A DNA stretch of 64,000 bases from assembly GCA_934589525.1 (NCBI GenBank), contig CAKTOB010000005.1:1-64000 (forward strand). The letters run 5' to 3'. The DNA is from an uncultured Oscillospiraceae bacterium (GTDB taxonomy: Bacteria > Bacillota > Clostridia > Oscillospirales > Oscillospiraceae). This document shows, piece after piece, positions 32,267-41,438 of this stretch. A model generated the notes under the pieces. It was not told where the DNA came from and made no database searches. It worked only from the letters and a program-made list of their open reading frames with translations. Every line of letters starts with the position of its first letter. Within the stretch, counting starts at the first letter, position 1. A program made the translations under genes and the position numbers.

Positions 32267-32943
32267 TTGTTAAGCTTCTCCTCAATGATCTTCCGAATGG
32301 CCGCCACCGATTCTTCCAAGTTCAGCTCGGAAGTATCCACCTTGACGGAATCCCGGCACATTTTAAGAGGCGCGATCTCCCGGTGGGTATCCTGGTAATC
32401 CCGCTGCTGAATTTCCTTGAGGATCTGGGCATACTGGGCTTTCTGGCCCTTTTCCTGCAATTCCTTGCACCGGCGCTCTGCCCGGACCTCGGGGGAGGCA
32501 GTGAGGAAGATTTTCACGGTGGCCTTGGGCAGCACCACGGTGCCGATGTCCCGGCCGTCCATCACCACGTCATAGTTCTTGGCCATATCCCGCTGCATAT
32601 CCAGCAGCACCTCCCGGACCACCGCATGGGCGGAGATCAGGCTGGCCTTCTGGGAAATGTCCTGGGTGCGGATGTCCTGGGTCACGTCCATGCCGTTCAT
32701 GATCATGTGCTGCAAGCCCTCCTCGTCATACTCGATGCCGATGGTCAGCTCGTCGATGTAGCGGTTCACCCCGTCCACATCCTTGGGGCTCACGCCCCAC
32801 AGATCCATAAAGTAGGCCACGGTGCGGTAAATGGCACCGGTGTCCACATAGCGGTATCCCAGCTCCGCCGCCAGGCGGCGGGCGATGGTGCTCTTTCCCG
32901 CACCGGCAGGGCCGTCAATGGCCACAGAAATCTTTTTCTCCAT
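32263..32943 (-). CDS. cmk: (d)CMP kinase
   Basis: A 226-aa kinase of normal Cmk length. Walker A is IDGPAGAGKSTIARRLA near residue 8; RYVDTGAIYRTVAYF near 31 is the CMP-binding signature; VVMDGRDIGTVVLP near 142 and DPEVRAERR-like LTASPEVRAERRCKEL near 158 complete the family set. It phosphorylates CMP and dCMP. I chose ATG 32943, four codons inside the longest frame, which places the P-loop properly. It overlaps ispH-rpsA by 4 nt, a known clostridial order. Confidence 0.93.
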   Translation of the reverse strand: MEKKISVAIDGPAGAGKSTIARRLAAELGYRYVDTGAIYRTVAYFMDLWGVSPKDVDGVNRYIDELTIGIEYDEEGLQHMIMNGMDVTQDIRTQDISQKASLISAHAVVREVLLDMQRDMAKNYDVVMDGRDIGTVVLPKATVKIFLTASPEVRAERRCKELQEKGQKAQYAQILKEIQQRDYQDTHREIAPLKMCRDSVKVDTSELNLEESVAAIRKIIEEKLNK

Positions 32944-32975
32944 TGGTTTCCTCATTTCCCGGCATTTTCAGCCGC

Positions 32976-34010
32976 TTATTTTTCATTCCGAAGCTGCGCC
33001 AGTGCCGCCGCCTCCCGGCGGTTGACCTCACTGACGGTGAGCCCCAGCTTCTTGCCGGTCTCCTCCGGACTCAGGGGAAGCCCCTGTTCCAGGCCGAAAC
33101 GCAGGGTCAGAAGCTTGGCATCCTCCTCCGGCAGAACGCTCAGCAGCTCCATAATGCGGCTGCGCATCTGGAAGTAAGCGGTGTCCTCCACCGCCTGGTT
33201 TTCTTCCTCCGGGGTCTCCTCCAGGGGCTGGGCCGTGGCCCGTTCCAGCATTCTGGCATCCTCCAGAACACGGCGGACCGTATCCGCATCCTCCGGGGTC
33301 ATGTGCAGCTCCCAGGCGATCTCCTCCAAAGTGGGGTTTCTGCCCAGTTCGGAGAGCAGCCGCTCATCCACCGCCCGGTAGTCTTCCAGGGCCTGGCGCA
33401 TTTTCTGGCCGACGCCCCGTTCCCGGGCCTGTAAACTCACCGCCCGGGCCATGGCCCCCCGGATCTCCCGGTCCCGGTTCTCGGCATAATGGGCCGGGTC
33501 CCGGGAAATGGCTTGCCACAGTGCCAGGCCCCCTTCCTGAATCAGGTCCAGCAGCAGCACCCCGTAGCCCGTAAACTCCGGGGCGATCTGGGTGGCCCGG
33601 AGCATCCCCAGGTGCATCAGCTGTTCCGCGGCTTCCCCGTCTCCCCGGGCGGCCTTTTCCAGGAGCACATCCTCCGCTACATTGGGGGTCAGGCTTTTGA
33701 TTTCTTCCAAATACAGCCGCAGCGGGTCATTGGGGCCCAGCTCCGAAACGTCCAGGCCCTTTTCTGCCAATTCCGCCTCCTGCTTCAGCCGCAGGGCGGC
33801 CTGACCTGAAAACTGTCTGTGAGGAAGCCCCGTCAGGTCCAGCACAAGGCCCTGCTCTTCCAAGGCGGCAAAGGCATCCTCCACCGCCTCCTCGGTTTCC
33901 TCCTCCAGAAGCGTCAGAAAATGGGCGGCGTTTACCCGGTCTCCCGGTCGCTTGCCCCGAAGAGACAGCTCCCAGGGACGTTCCTCAAAGGATACATCCA
34001 AATCGATCAT
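32976..34010 (-). CDS. Degenerate sigma-70-like protein
   Basis: A 344-aa protein starting [14 protein letters not shown]. Residues about 25-65 ([20 protein letters not shown]) resemble sigma region 1.1. [16 protein letters not shown] near 93 is region 1.2, and [16 protein letters not shown] near 150 keeps the core-binding part of region 2.2. The promoter-melting and -10 segment is lost: instead of the FSTYATWWIRQ pattern there is [12 protein letters not shown]. Region 4 remains ([36 protein letters not shown]). It could bind RNA polymerase without normal promoter opening. ATG 34010 overlaps the stop of the sigma gene by 4 nt. Confidence 0.8.
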   Translation of the reverse strand: MIDLDVSFEERPWELSLRGKRPGDRVNAAHFLTLLEEETEEAVEDAFAALEEQGLVLDLTGLPHRQFSGQAALRLKQEAELAEKGLDVSELGPNDPLRLYLEEIKSLTPNVAEDVLLEKAARGDGEAAEQLMHLGMLRATQIAPEFTGYGVLLLDLIQEGGLALWQAISRDPAHYAENRDREIRGAMARAVSLQARERGVGQKMRQALEDYRAVDERLLSELGRNPTLEEIAWELHMTPEDADTVRRVLEDARMLERATAQPLEETPEEENQAVEDTAYFQMRSRIMELLSVLPEEDAKLLTLRFGLEQGLPLSPEETGKKLGLTVSEVNRREAAALAQLRNEK

Positions 34011-34879
34011 TCCAAAAAGTCCTCCAATCCCATGCTGGTGCCCATGGCCTGCAATTTTTCCATGGCCTGCTTTTCCACCTGGCGCACCCGTTCCTTGGAA
34101 ATGCCCAACTGCTGGCCGATCTCCTCCAGAGAATGGCACACCCCATCCTCCATGCCGAAATGCAGCCGCAGAATGGTCTGCTGCCGGGGTGTCAGGTCTG
34201 ACAGGAGCTTGTCCATCAGGTCGGTCATTTCCTTGCGCACCAGCTCCTCCTGGGGCTGGGGGGCTTCCATATCCTCCAAGAGGTTTCCCAGGGTTCCCTT
34301 ATCCCCGTCGCCGGTGGGAACATCCAAAGAGCAGATGTCCGGGGAGAGCTGCAAGAGTTCTTCTACCTTTTCTTTCGGCAGATCCACCCGGGCGGCGATC
34401 TCCTCCGCCGTAGGCTCCGTACCGTTCTGCTGGCGCAGATAGGAGCTGGCGGCCTGGATTTTCCGCATCCGCTCTGCCGTATGCACCGGCACCCGGATGG
34501 TTCCCGCATGGTTTAAAAGGCACCTGGTAACGCCCTGACGGATCCACTTGGTGGCATATGTAGAAAACCGATAATCCCGGGTATAGTCAAATTTTTTGGC
34601 AGCCACCAGAAGGCCGATGCTGCCCTCCTGGATCAGGTCCAGAAGGGGGACCCCGCGGCCTGTATACTCCTTGGCAATGGACACCACCAGCCTCAGATTG
34701 GAATTGACCATTTTCCGAATGGCCTCCTCGTCTCCCTGGGCGCAGCGGCGGGCCAGCTCCTTTTCTTCCTCCGGGGTCAGCCGGGGATAGCTGCGGATTT
34801 CCTGAAGGTACTGGCGAATATCGTCTTCATCCCCCGGCACAGGAAGGGCCTGGGGCTGCTTTTCTTCCAGTTCTGTCAT
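34007..34879 (-). CDS. Sigma-70 family RNA polymerase sigma factor
   Basis: A 290-aa factor without region 1.1. Region 1.2 is [20 protein letters not shown] at residue 19; regions 2.1-2.4 run from [16 protein letters not shown] near 60 to [17 protein letters not shown] near 103; region 3 has [11 protein letters not shown]; region 4 has [18 protein letters not shown] near 230 and [17 protein letters not shown] near 262. The position directly after dnaG, overlapping it by 4 nt, is that of rpoD in many bacteria. Region 2.4 ([17 protein letters not shown]) is divergent from usual RpoD, so whether this is the main sigma or a paralogue is open. Confidence 0.85.
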   Translation of the reverse strand: MTELEEKQPQALPVPGDEDDIRQYLQEIRSYPRLTPEEEKELARRCAQGDEEAIRKMVNSNLRLVVSIAKEYTGRGVPLLDLIQEGSIGLLVAAKKFDYTRDYRFSTYATKWIRQGVTRCLLNHAGTIRVPVHTAERMRKIQAASSYLRQQNGTEPTAEEIAARVDLPKEKVEELLQLSPDICSLDVPTGDGDKGTLGNLLEDMEAPQPQEELVRKEMTDLMDKLLSDLTPRQQTILRLHFGMEDGVCHSLEEIGQQLGISKERVRQVEKQAMEKLQAMGTSMGLEDFLE

Positions 34880-36621
34880 ACTTTGATTCCTTTACTTTCC
34901 TGAAGTCGCCGCCGCAGGGCCAGAAGATCGTCATCCGACTGGGCGGTTTTGAACTGATGGGTCTGCCGGATCACGGAAATGCTGTCCCGCAGGGCCTGGT
35001 CCGACACCGGGCCCTGATGTCTCTGGAGAATGCCCGCCACATGGGCCATTTCCTCCGCCGTAAAATCCGTAAGCCCCGCCAGATTGGGAGTCATCCCCTG
35101 CTTTGCCTGTTCCTGAAGCTGGGAAAACACCTTTCCAAGCAGTGGTGCCGAAAAGGTTTCCGGCAGCAGCTCCCGGGCCTGGTCCATCATGGACGGGTCC
35201 CGCAGACACAGGGCAATGACCGTTTCCTCCGCCATGGCGGATTTGACGTTGTCATAATGAAAGGCCTTGGTTTTGGGCTGGGCGGAAACCGCCGGGGCCA
35301 GGTCCACCCGTTCCTGCTTCCGCTTTTCCCGGGCGACCCGGCGTTTAAAGGCCTTGTTCAGTTCCAGCTTCATGGCCTCTACGGAAATACCGGCAGCCTC
35401 CGCCACCCGGGTGCCGTAGACTTCCCGCTGAACAGCGCTTCCCAGGCTGCTTAAAAACTCCGCCGCTTCCCCGATAAACTGCACCCGGTCCTCGTCCTGG
35501 GTCAGATCATACTTTCTTTGGATGGACCGAAGCTGGTATTCCACCCGGTTGGAGGATTCCTCCATCAGGAGCTTAAACCGGTCCGCCCCGAACTTTTTCA
35601 AAAATTCATCCGGGTCCTTGGCATCCCGCATTTGCAGGACCTTTACCTGGAGCCCCGCCTTTTCAAGCATTGGAATGGCCCGGCGGGTGGCGTTCTGACC
35701 GGCGTTGTCTCCGTCGTAAATCAGGGTCACCTGGTCTGTATACCGGGAGAGAAGCACTGCGTGCTCCTCCGTCAAAGAGGTGCCGAGGGACGCCACGGCG
35801 CAGTCAAACCCATATTGGTGCAGGGCAATGGCATCCATATATCCCTCCACCAGGATCAGCCCCTCCATCTTTGTTTTCTTGGCGATATTCAGGGCAAAGA
35901 GGTTTTTCCGCTTGTTGAAAATCAGGGTTTCGGGGGAGTTTAAGTATTTGGGGGTAGAGTCGTCCATGACCCGACCGCCAAAGCCGATGACGTTGCCCCG
36001 GACATCGATGATGGGAAACATGAGCCGATTCCGGAACCGGTCATAGATATTGCCGTTTTTCTGGGAAACGGAGGCCAGCCCCGCTTCCTTTAATTCCTCA
36101 TCCGTATACCCCTTGGCCCGCATGGCGTCGCACAGGCTTCCCCAGCTGTTGGGGGCGAAGCCGATGCCGAATCTTGTGAGGGTGCCCTTGGTCATGCCAC
36201 GTTTCTGGGCGTAGGCCAGGCCTTCCGCTCCGGCAGGGGCATAGAGCTGGGAGACAAAGAACCGGGCCGCCTCTTTGGAAAGGGCCCAGAGCCGCTCCTG
36301 CTTGTGGTAGCGGCTTTCATACTGGGCATCCTCCGGCACCTCCATCCCCGCCCGTCTGGCCAGAGCCCGGACGGCATCGGGGTAGCTGAGCCCCTCGATC
36401 TCCATTTCAAAATTGATCACGCTGCCGCCCTTGTGGCAGCCGAAGCAATAGAAAATACCCTTGTCCGGTGCTACGGAAAAGGAGGCCGTTTTCTCTCCAT
36501 GGAAGGGACACAGGCCAAAGAGATTAGAGCCGGAGCGTTTCAAATTGACATACTGGCCCACCACTTCCTCAATGGGATTTCTGGCCGCCAGTTCATCCAA
36601 AAATGCCGGTGGAAAAGGCAT
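34876..36621 (-). CDS. dnaG: DNA primase
   Basis: A 581-aa primase of normal length. The zinc-binding domain has [13 protein letters not shown] near 38 and [10 protein letters not shown] near 57. The catalytic TOPRIM core has [15 protein letters not shown] near 255 and the acidic pair in [12 protein letters not shown] near 305. The C-terminal helicase-binding domain is present but divergent. AAAGGAGGGGACACCG precedes the ATG. It heads the dnaG-sigma-sigma-like-cmk-ispH/rpsA run; a TATAAT at 36701 has no good -35, so the promoter is not settled. Confidence 0.94.
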   Translation of the reverse strand: MPFPPAFLDELAARNPIEEVVGQYVNLKRSGSNLFGLCPFHGEKTASFSVAPDKGIFYCFGCHKGGSVINFEMEIEGLSYPDAVRALARRAGMEVPEDAQYESRYHKQERLWALSKEAARFFVSQLYAPAGAEGLAYAQKRGMTKGTLTRFGIGFAPNSWGSLCDAMRAKGYTDEELKEAGLASVSQKNGNIYDRFRNRLMFPIIDVRGNVIGFGGRVMDDSTPKYLNSPETLIFNKRKNLFALNIAKKTKMEGLILVEGYMDAIALHQYGFDCAVASLGTSLTEEHAVLLSRYTDQVTLIYDGDNAGQNATRRAIPMLEKAGLQVKVLQMRDAKDPDEFLKKFGADRFKLLMEESSNRVEYQLRSIQRKYDLTQDEDRVQFIGEAAEFLSSLGSAVQREVYGTRVAEAAGISVEAMKLELNKAFKRRVAREKRKQERVDLAPAVSAQPKTKAFHYDNVKSAMAEETVIALCLRDPSMMDQARELLPETFSAPLLGKVFSQLQEQAKQGMTPNLAGLTDFTAEEMAHVAGILQRHQGPVSDQALRDSISVIRQTHQFKTAQSDDDLLALRRRLQESKGIKV

Positions 36622-36711
36622 CGGTGTCCCCTCCTTTCGTTGTTCTCTTTTTCAGGGTCCCGGCCGTCCGTCGGCCTTCTCCCCGATCCTATTTCTCTTC
36701 ATTATAACACA

Positions 36712-37725
36712 TTATCCCCGGACATTCCAGCCGCTGGGGACAAAAAGTTCTGTGAATTTTCCCACGGCGTAATTGTCGGTCATTCCGGCGATATAGTCGC
36801 AGACCGTGCGGCCCAGGCCCTCGAAACTCAGCTGGGGCTGGAAATCCTCCGGCAGACACTCCGGGTGCTCCACATAATAGCCGTAGAGCATTTTAAGCAG
36901 ATCCTTTGCCTTGGTCTCCTCCCCCTTGGCCACGGGATTGCGGTAGACCCGTTCAAACATAAAGCTGCGCAAATCCGCCAGAGCCTGCTGCACCCTGGGA
37001 GTCATGCAGATGGCCCCGGCCTCCCGGGAGACCCGGATGGTATCGCAAACCAGGGTATTGATCCGGTCCCGCTGGTTGTCCCCCAAAATGGTCACAATGT
37101 CCCGGGGGATGTCCTCGGTCGTTAAAATTCCCGCCCGGATGGCATCGTCAATATCATGGTTCACATAGGCGATCTGGTCGGACCGCCGGACGATCTGTCC
37201 TTCCAGGGTTTTGGGGACCTGGGGACCTGTATGCCCCAGAATGCCCAGGCGGACCTCGTGGCACAAATTCAGGCCCATGCCGTCCTTTTCCAGCACATCC
37301 ACCACCCGCAGGCTCTGCTCATTGTGGTGGAAGGGTCTGCCCCAGCATTCGCTCAGCGCCGCCTCTCCGGCGTGGCCGAAGGGGGTGTGGCCCAGGTCGT
37401 GGCCCATGGCGATGGACTCCGCCAAATCTTCGTTGAGCCCCAGAGCCCGGGTGATGGTCTTGGCAATGCGGGTGACCTCCAGGGTATGGGTCATGCGGGT
37501 GCGGTAGTGATCTCCCTCGGGGTTTAAAAAGACCTGGGTCTTGTGCATCAGCCGCCGGAAGGACTTGCTGTGGACAATGCGGTCCGTATCCCGCTGATAG
37601 CAGGTCCGCACATCCTCTTCCCGCTCCGGCTCCACCCTGGGTCTTCCCGCGGAGCAATCGGAAAAGGCCGCCAATGGATTCAGCCTTTTGTGCTCCAACC
37701 GTTCCAGTTCTTCCCGTACCGTCAT
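36712..37725 (-). CDS. dGTP triphosphohydrolase (HD domain)
   Basis: A 337-aa HD-domain enzyme. Metal ligands: RMTHTLEVTRIAKTI with His near 74, and MGHDLGHTPFGHAGE near 105, the classic HD signature. DQIAYVNHDIDDAIRAG near 195 supplies the last Asp. This matches deoxyguanosinetriphosphate triphosphohydrolases, which cleave dNTPs to nucleoside and PPPi and shape dNTP pools. ATG 37725 follows AAAGGAGTGATTACC at a good distance. It lies 20 bp after the IMPACT-family gene. Confidence 0.92.
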   Translation of the reverse strand: MTVREELERLEHKRLNPLAAFSDCSAGRPRVEPEREEDVRTCYQRDTDRIVHSKSFRRLMHKTQVFLNPEGDHYRTRMTHTLEVTRIAKTITRALGLNEDLAESIAMGHDLGHTPFGHAGEAALSECWGRPFHHNEQSLRVVDVLEKDGMGLNLCHEVRLGILGHTGPQVPKTLEGQIVRRSDQIAYVNHDIDDAIRAGILTTEDIPRDIVTILGDNQRDRINTLVCDTIRVSREAGAICMTPRVQQALADLRSFMFERVYRNPVAKGEETKAKDLLKMLYGYYVEHPECLPEDFQPQLSFEGLGRTVCDYIAGMTDNYAVGKFTELFVPSGWNVRG

Positions 37726-37745
37726 GGTAATCACTCCTTTTCAGT

Positions 37746-38372
37746 TTACTCTATGGGAAAGGCTCTGTATTCCGTGCCCAGCTCCATGGCCTCCACCCCG
37801 CCGCAGGTCAGATCCTGCAAATGGACCAAAAAATCCTGGGTTTTGGCCTGGGGAAACAGCAGCTCTAAATCAATTTCCGCGCCAAACTCCGTTTTGCGGA
37901 TAATGCCTTCATAATCTTCCACCGCCAGCTTGACCCGCTCGTAGAAGGGATAAGGGCAGGGCAAATACAGCACCGTCCACACCCGCTTCATGGACTTGCC
38001 CGCCGCATCCACGGCGATTTTGGCGCCCTTGGTATAGGCCCGGACCAGGCCGCCGGCTCCCAGAAGGATGCCGCCAAAGTACCGAGTCACCACGCAGACC
38101 ACGTTATATAAGCCTTCCCGCTGGAGCACTTGCAGCATGGGCATTCCGGCGGTGCCTCCCGGCTCTCCGTCATCGGAAAACCGGACAGCCCCGTCCCGAA
38201 GGATGTAGGCCCAGCAATTGTGGGTGGCGTCGTAATGTTTCTTTTTCATCTCCTGGATTTTTTCCAGGGCCTCCTCCTCGGTTTCCACCGGCCAAAGCCT
38301 GCCAATGAACCGGGATTTCTTTTCCGTAAATTCGTCTTCTCCAAAGCCGGTGGGGACCATATATTCTTCCAC
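37746..38372 (-). CDS. YigZ/IMPACT family protein (UPF0029)
   Basis: A 208-aa two-domain protein of usual length. The N-terminal half has KKSRFIGRLWPV near 18, HNCWAYIL near 50, FSDDGEPGGTAGMPML near 66 and VTRYFGGILLGAGGLVRAY near 92, the YigZ signature; the C-terminal half is the DUF1949 ferredoxin-like domain. Members may act in translation control or nucleic-acid binding; role not established. It starts 3 bp after hflX ends and is cotranscribed. Confidence 0.9.
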   Translation of the reverse strand: MEEYMVPTGFGEDEFTEKKSRFIGRLWPVETEEEALEKIQEMKKKHYDATHNCWAYILRDGAVRFSDDGEPGGTAGMPMLQVLQREGLYNVVCVVTRYFGGILLGAGGLVRAYTKGAKIAVDAAGKSMKRVWTVLYLPCPYPFYERVKLAVEDYEGIIRKTEFGAEIDLELLFPQAKTQDFLVHLQDLTCGGVEAMELGTEYRAFPIE

Positions 38373-38375
38373 GGC

Positions 38376-39641
38376 TCAAATCTCCTTTGTGACGTACTGT
38401 TGAAGCCGCCCATAAAAAATCTCATCCAGCACCGCCTCTACCTCGATGCCCTGGGCGGTATACTCGACACCATGGACCTTGGCCCCGCTGTGAAGGGCCT
38501 CCACCTGGCCGCCCATGGAATAGGGCAGGCACAGAACCACATGGTGAAGGGTCTTTCCCAGATTCTTTTCAATAAGGGCCAAAAGAGCGTCCATTCCCTG
38601 GCCCTTGGCGGCGGAGACGGCAATGACGTTTTCCCCCGTGGGCAGCTCCTCCCGGCTCACCAGGTCTGCCTTGTTGTAGCAATAGATCACCGGCGTGCCG
38701 GGCTTTGCCAGGGTGGCAGTGAGCTTTTCCACCACCTCCATATGTGCCTGCCGGTTGGGGTCAGAGGCATCGATCACATGCAGCAGCAGGTCTGCGTATT
38801 GAAGCTCTTCCAAGGTGGCCCGGAAGGCATCTACCAAGTGGTGGGGAAGCTTTGCGATAAAGCCCACGGTGTCGGACAAAATCACATCCAGATTGTCTGA
38901 AACTTTCAGCTGCCGGGAGGTGGTATCCAGAGTGTCAAAGAGCCGGTTGTTAGCAGGAATGCCCGCGCCGGTCAACTGATTGAGCAGAGTGGATTTTCCG
39001 GCGTTGGTATAGCCCACAATGGCAACTACCGGCACGGCGTTTTTCATGCGCCGCTCCCGCTGGACGCCCCGGACCTGGCGGACCTGGCTCAATTCCCCTT
39101 CCAGCCGGTTGATCCGCTCCCGGATGTGCCGGCGGTCGCTTTCCAGCTTGGTCTCGCCGGGGCCCCGGGTGCCGATGCCGCCGCCCTGCCGGGAAAGGCT
39201 TCTGCCCATACCGGACAGCCTCGGCAGCAGATACTTATACTGGGCCAGCTCCACCTGAAGGCGGCCCTCCTTGGTCTTGGCCCGCTGGGCGAAAATATCC
39301 ATAATAAGGGCACTTCTATCCAGTACCGGCAAGCCGATGATTTCTTCCAGGGCCCGGATATTTCCCGGGGAAAGCTCGTTGTCAAAAATCACCATGGTGG
39401 CTTCCGTGGCCTCCGCCAGCATCCGGACCTCCTGGGCCTTGCCCTCGCCGATAAAGCTGTGGGGGTCTGGATTGGGCCGGTTTTGGAGCATTTTCCCAGT
39501 GCAGAAGCCTCCGGCGGTTTCCAAAAGTGCCTCCAGCTCCTCCAGGGACTCCTCTGTGGCGGTTTGCTCCTTTGTAAAACAGGCCGCGTTCAGCCCCACC
39601 AGTACCGCCCGCTCCTGTTTGGTTTCCTGCAATTGTTCCAT
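38376..39641 (-). CDS. hflX: GTPase HflX
   Basis: A 421-aa ribosome-binding GTPase. The N-terminal HflX domain has PDPHSFIGEGKAQEV near 60 and the glycine-rich GGGIGTRGPGETKLESDRR near 155. G1 is VGYTNAGKSTLLNQL near 208, G3 SDTVGF near 258, G4 YNKADL near 322. HflX splits stalled ribosomes, mainly under stress. It lies about 110 bp after rpmE and follows that gene's terminator, so it should have its own promoter, which I could not place with confidence. Confidence 0.93.
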   Translation of the reverse strand: MEQLQETKQERAVLVGLNAACFTKEQTATEESLEELEALLETAGGFCTGKMLQNRPNPDPHSFIGEGKAQEVRMLAEATEATMVIFDNELSPGNIRALEEIIGLPVLDRSALIMDIFAQRAKTKEGRLQVELAQYKYLLPRLSGMGRSLSRQGGGIGTRGPGETKLESDRRHIRERINRLEGELSQVRQVRGVQRERRMKNAVPVVAIVGYTNAGKSTLLNQLTGAGIPANNRLFDTLDTTSRQLKVSDNLDVILSDTVGFIAKLPHHLVDAFRATLEELQYADLLLHVIDASDPNRQAHMEVVEKLTATLAKPGTPVIYCYNKADLVSREELPTGENVIAVSAAKGQGMDALLALIEKNLGKTLHHVVLCLPYSMGGQVEALHSGAKVHGVEYTAQGIEVEAVLDEIFYGRLQQYVTKEI

Positions 39642-39716
39642 ATCGTTCCTCCGCTGACTCTTTTATAAAATTATACCACAGCCGCCGGGTCCGGGGCAAC
39701 CAAAAAATACAAAAAA

Positions 39717-39740
39717 CCCGCACTACCAACGTAGTGCGGG
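39717..39740 (-). terminator. Terminator of rpmE
   Basis: CCCGCACTAC and GTAGTGCGGG form a 10-bp perfect stem with a 4-nt loop; TTTTTTGTATTTTTTGG follows on the minus strand. It is 13 bp after the rpmE stop. Confidence 0.93.
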
Positions 39741-39752
39741 TAATTGGGTTTC

Positions 39753-39953
39753 TTACTTCAGGCCGAAACGCTTGTTGAAGCGATCAACACGTCCACCGGT
39801 GTCAACCAGCTTCTGCTTGCCGGTATAGAAAGGGTGGCACTTGGAGCAGATTTCAACACGAATGTCCTTCTTGGTAGAACCGGTCGTGATGACGTTACCA
39901 CAGGCACAGCGAATGGTGGTCTGTTCGTAGTTAGGATGGATACCTTCCTTCAT
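39753..39953 (-). CDS. rpmE: 50S ribosomal protein L31 (zinc-binding type)
   Basis: A 66-aa ribosomal protein starting [20 protein letters not shown]. It keeps the cysteines of the zinc-containing (C+) form: IRCACGN near 15 and [17 protein letters not shown] near 36. It ends in [24 protein letters not shown] precedes ATG 39953. It stands alone between its own promoter and terminator. Confidence 0.95.
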   Translation of the reverse strand: MKEGIHPNYEQTTIRCACGNVITTGSTKKDIRVEICSKCHPFYTGKQKLVDTGGRVDRFNKRFGLK

Positions 39954-39978
39954 TTCTTTCACCTCTTTCATATCAGTT

Positions 39979-40048
39979 AAAGGGCATAAATGCCCTAGCA
40001 ATCCTCAAATCGCCTGAGTATAATATCACAGGCATGAGAAAAATGCAA
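39979..40048 (-). promoter_or_regulatory. rpmE promoter and short leader hairpin
   Basis: Minus strand TTGCAT (40043-40048), 17-bp spacer, TATTAT (40020-40025). The leader folds at AGGGCATTTATGCCCT (39981-39996), just before the ribosome-binding site. It could be an L31 autoregulatory leader; this is a suggestion from position only. Confidence 0.65.
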
Positions 40049-40085
40049 GTGTTTTTTTGAATTTATCGAAAAATATTTTTATCCC

Positions 40086-41309
40086 TTAAAAGGCCCAGTT
40101 GCCGTTGCGGAAAATGGGCTTCACGGAGCCGTCGGCGCAGATGGCATCGATGTTCATGGTGTCGCAGCCGATCATAAAGTCCTCGTGGATCATGGAGTCG
40201 TTGATACCCAGCTCCCGGCACTCCTCCAGAGATTTCTTCTGGAAGTCCTCAATGGTATCCGGGAAGCCCATGCCCAGGGCCAGGTGGCAGGCGGCGTTTT
40301 CGTCAAACAGGGTGTTATAGAACAGCAGGCCGCTTTCGGCAATGGGGCTGGCCTGGGGAACCAGGGCGCACTCGCCCAGATAGGCAGCGCCCTCGTCCAT
40401 GGAAATCATGGACTTCAGCAGTTCCTCGCCGTTTTCGGCGTGAACTTCCACGGCCTTGCCCTCCGCAAAACGGATGGAGAAGTTTTCGATCAGCTGGCCC
40501 CGGTAGCTCAAGGGCTTGGTGGCGTAGACGATGCCATCGGCCTGCCCCCGCTTGGGAGAAACGAAGCACTCCTCCGTGGGGATGTTGGGGTTAAAGAAGA
40601 TGCCGTCCCGGCTGGTCTCTCCGCCGCCGCAGAACCGGCCCTGGGGGATCATGCCAACGGTCAGGTCCGTGCCGTTATCGGCGGTATAGTGCAGGCTGCG
40701 GATATTCAGGCCGTTCAGATACTCGCAGCGGCTCTGCAGGTCCCGGTCGTGGTCCTCCCAGGCCTTAATGGGGTCTTCCGTCACCCGGGAGGCAGACAAA
40801 ATGGCCTGCCACAGCTTTTCTACGGCGGTGCTGGTGCGCTCACCGGGGAAGACCTTTTTGGCCCAGGCATTTCCGGGCACCGCGGCAATGCACCACTGCT
40901 GGCGGTTTTCCAGCTGGTCCTGATAGGGCTTGACGATGGGATAGGACATCCGGCGGGCCTTGACCACCTTTTCCATGTTGATGCCCTTGAGGCCGTCAGG
41001 GTCCTCGGAGATCAGATGGATCCGGCAGGGCAGCACATCCACCTCGTGCTGATACTTGGCCTTCTGCCACTCCTCCACGGTGCCCATGGTGGTCACGGAG
41101 CGATAGCGGGTGTGGATCTTGGTCAGGGGCTGGTAATTCCACTCCACGGTGACCTTTTTGGCCTTGGCCTTATAGGCCTCCTCCACCACCATCTGTACAA
41201 ATTCCGGCTGGTCCAGGTCCGCATAGACCAGAACTTCCTGGCCCTTGCGTACATTGACGCCGGTGCGAACGATCAAGCGGGCATACTCCCGCAGAACGGT
41301 TTTTTTCAT
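40086..41309 (-). CDS. M29 family aminopeptidase (AmpS/AmpT/PepS-like)
   Basis: A 407-aa metallopeptidase. Family marks include VNVRKGQEVLVYADLDQPEF near 18, RTSTAVEKLWQAIL near 160, DLTVGMIPQGRFCGGGE near 225 with the metal-binding Glu region, FFNPNIPTEECFVSP near 250, and HLALGMGFPDT near 345 with IHEDFMIGCDTMNIDA near 370 holding His and Asp ligands. It removes N-terminal residues from peptides in the cytosol. I use ATG 41309 (AAGGAG 10 nt upstream); an ATG three codons earlier is too close to that site. Confidence 0.92.
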   Translation of the reverse strand: MKKTVLREYARLIVRTGVNVRKGQEVLVYADLDQPEFVQMVVEEAYKAKAKKVTVEWNYQPLTKIHTRYRSVTTMGTVEEWQKAKYQHEVDVLPCRIHLISEDPDGLKGINMEKVVKARRMSYPIVKPYQDQLENRQQWCIAAVPGNAWAKKVFPGERTSTAVEKLWQAILSASRVTEDPIKAWEDHDRDLQSRCEYLNGLNIRSLHYTADNGTDLTVGMIPQGRFCGGGETSRDGIFFNPNIPTEECFVSPKRGQADGIVYATKPLSYRGQLIENFSIRFAEGKAVEVHAENGEELLKSMISMDEGAAYLGECALVPQASPIAESGLLFYNTLFDENAACHLALGMGFPDTIEDFQKKSLEECRELGINDSMIHEDFMIGCDTMNIDAICADGSVKPIFRNGNWAF

Positions 41310-41344
41310 AGGGGTCATTCTCCTTTTTTCGGAAAGATTGAGCT

Positions 41345-41373
41345 ATTATAGCAGATTTTTGTAAAAAGGTCAA
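41345..41373 (-). promoter_or_regulatory. Promoter of the M29 aminopeptidase gene
   Basis: Minus strand TTGACC (41368-41373), 17-bp spacer, TATAAT (41345-41350). It is back to back with the rightward promoter starting 7 bp away. Confidence 0.85.
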
Positions 41374-41379
41374 CGGATA

Positions 41380-41408
41380 TTGCATTTTCTGTCATTTCCC
41401 TTTATAAT
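41380..41408 (+). promoter_or_regulatory. Promoter of the homocysteine methyltransferase-birA operon
   Basis: TTGCAT (41380-41385), 17-bp spacer, TATAAT (41403-41408); leader of about 25 nt to the ATG at 41439. Confidence 0.85.
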
Positions 41409-41438
41409 ATACGCATCTTTGTGAATCGAGGTCCTCCT

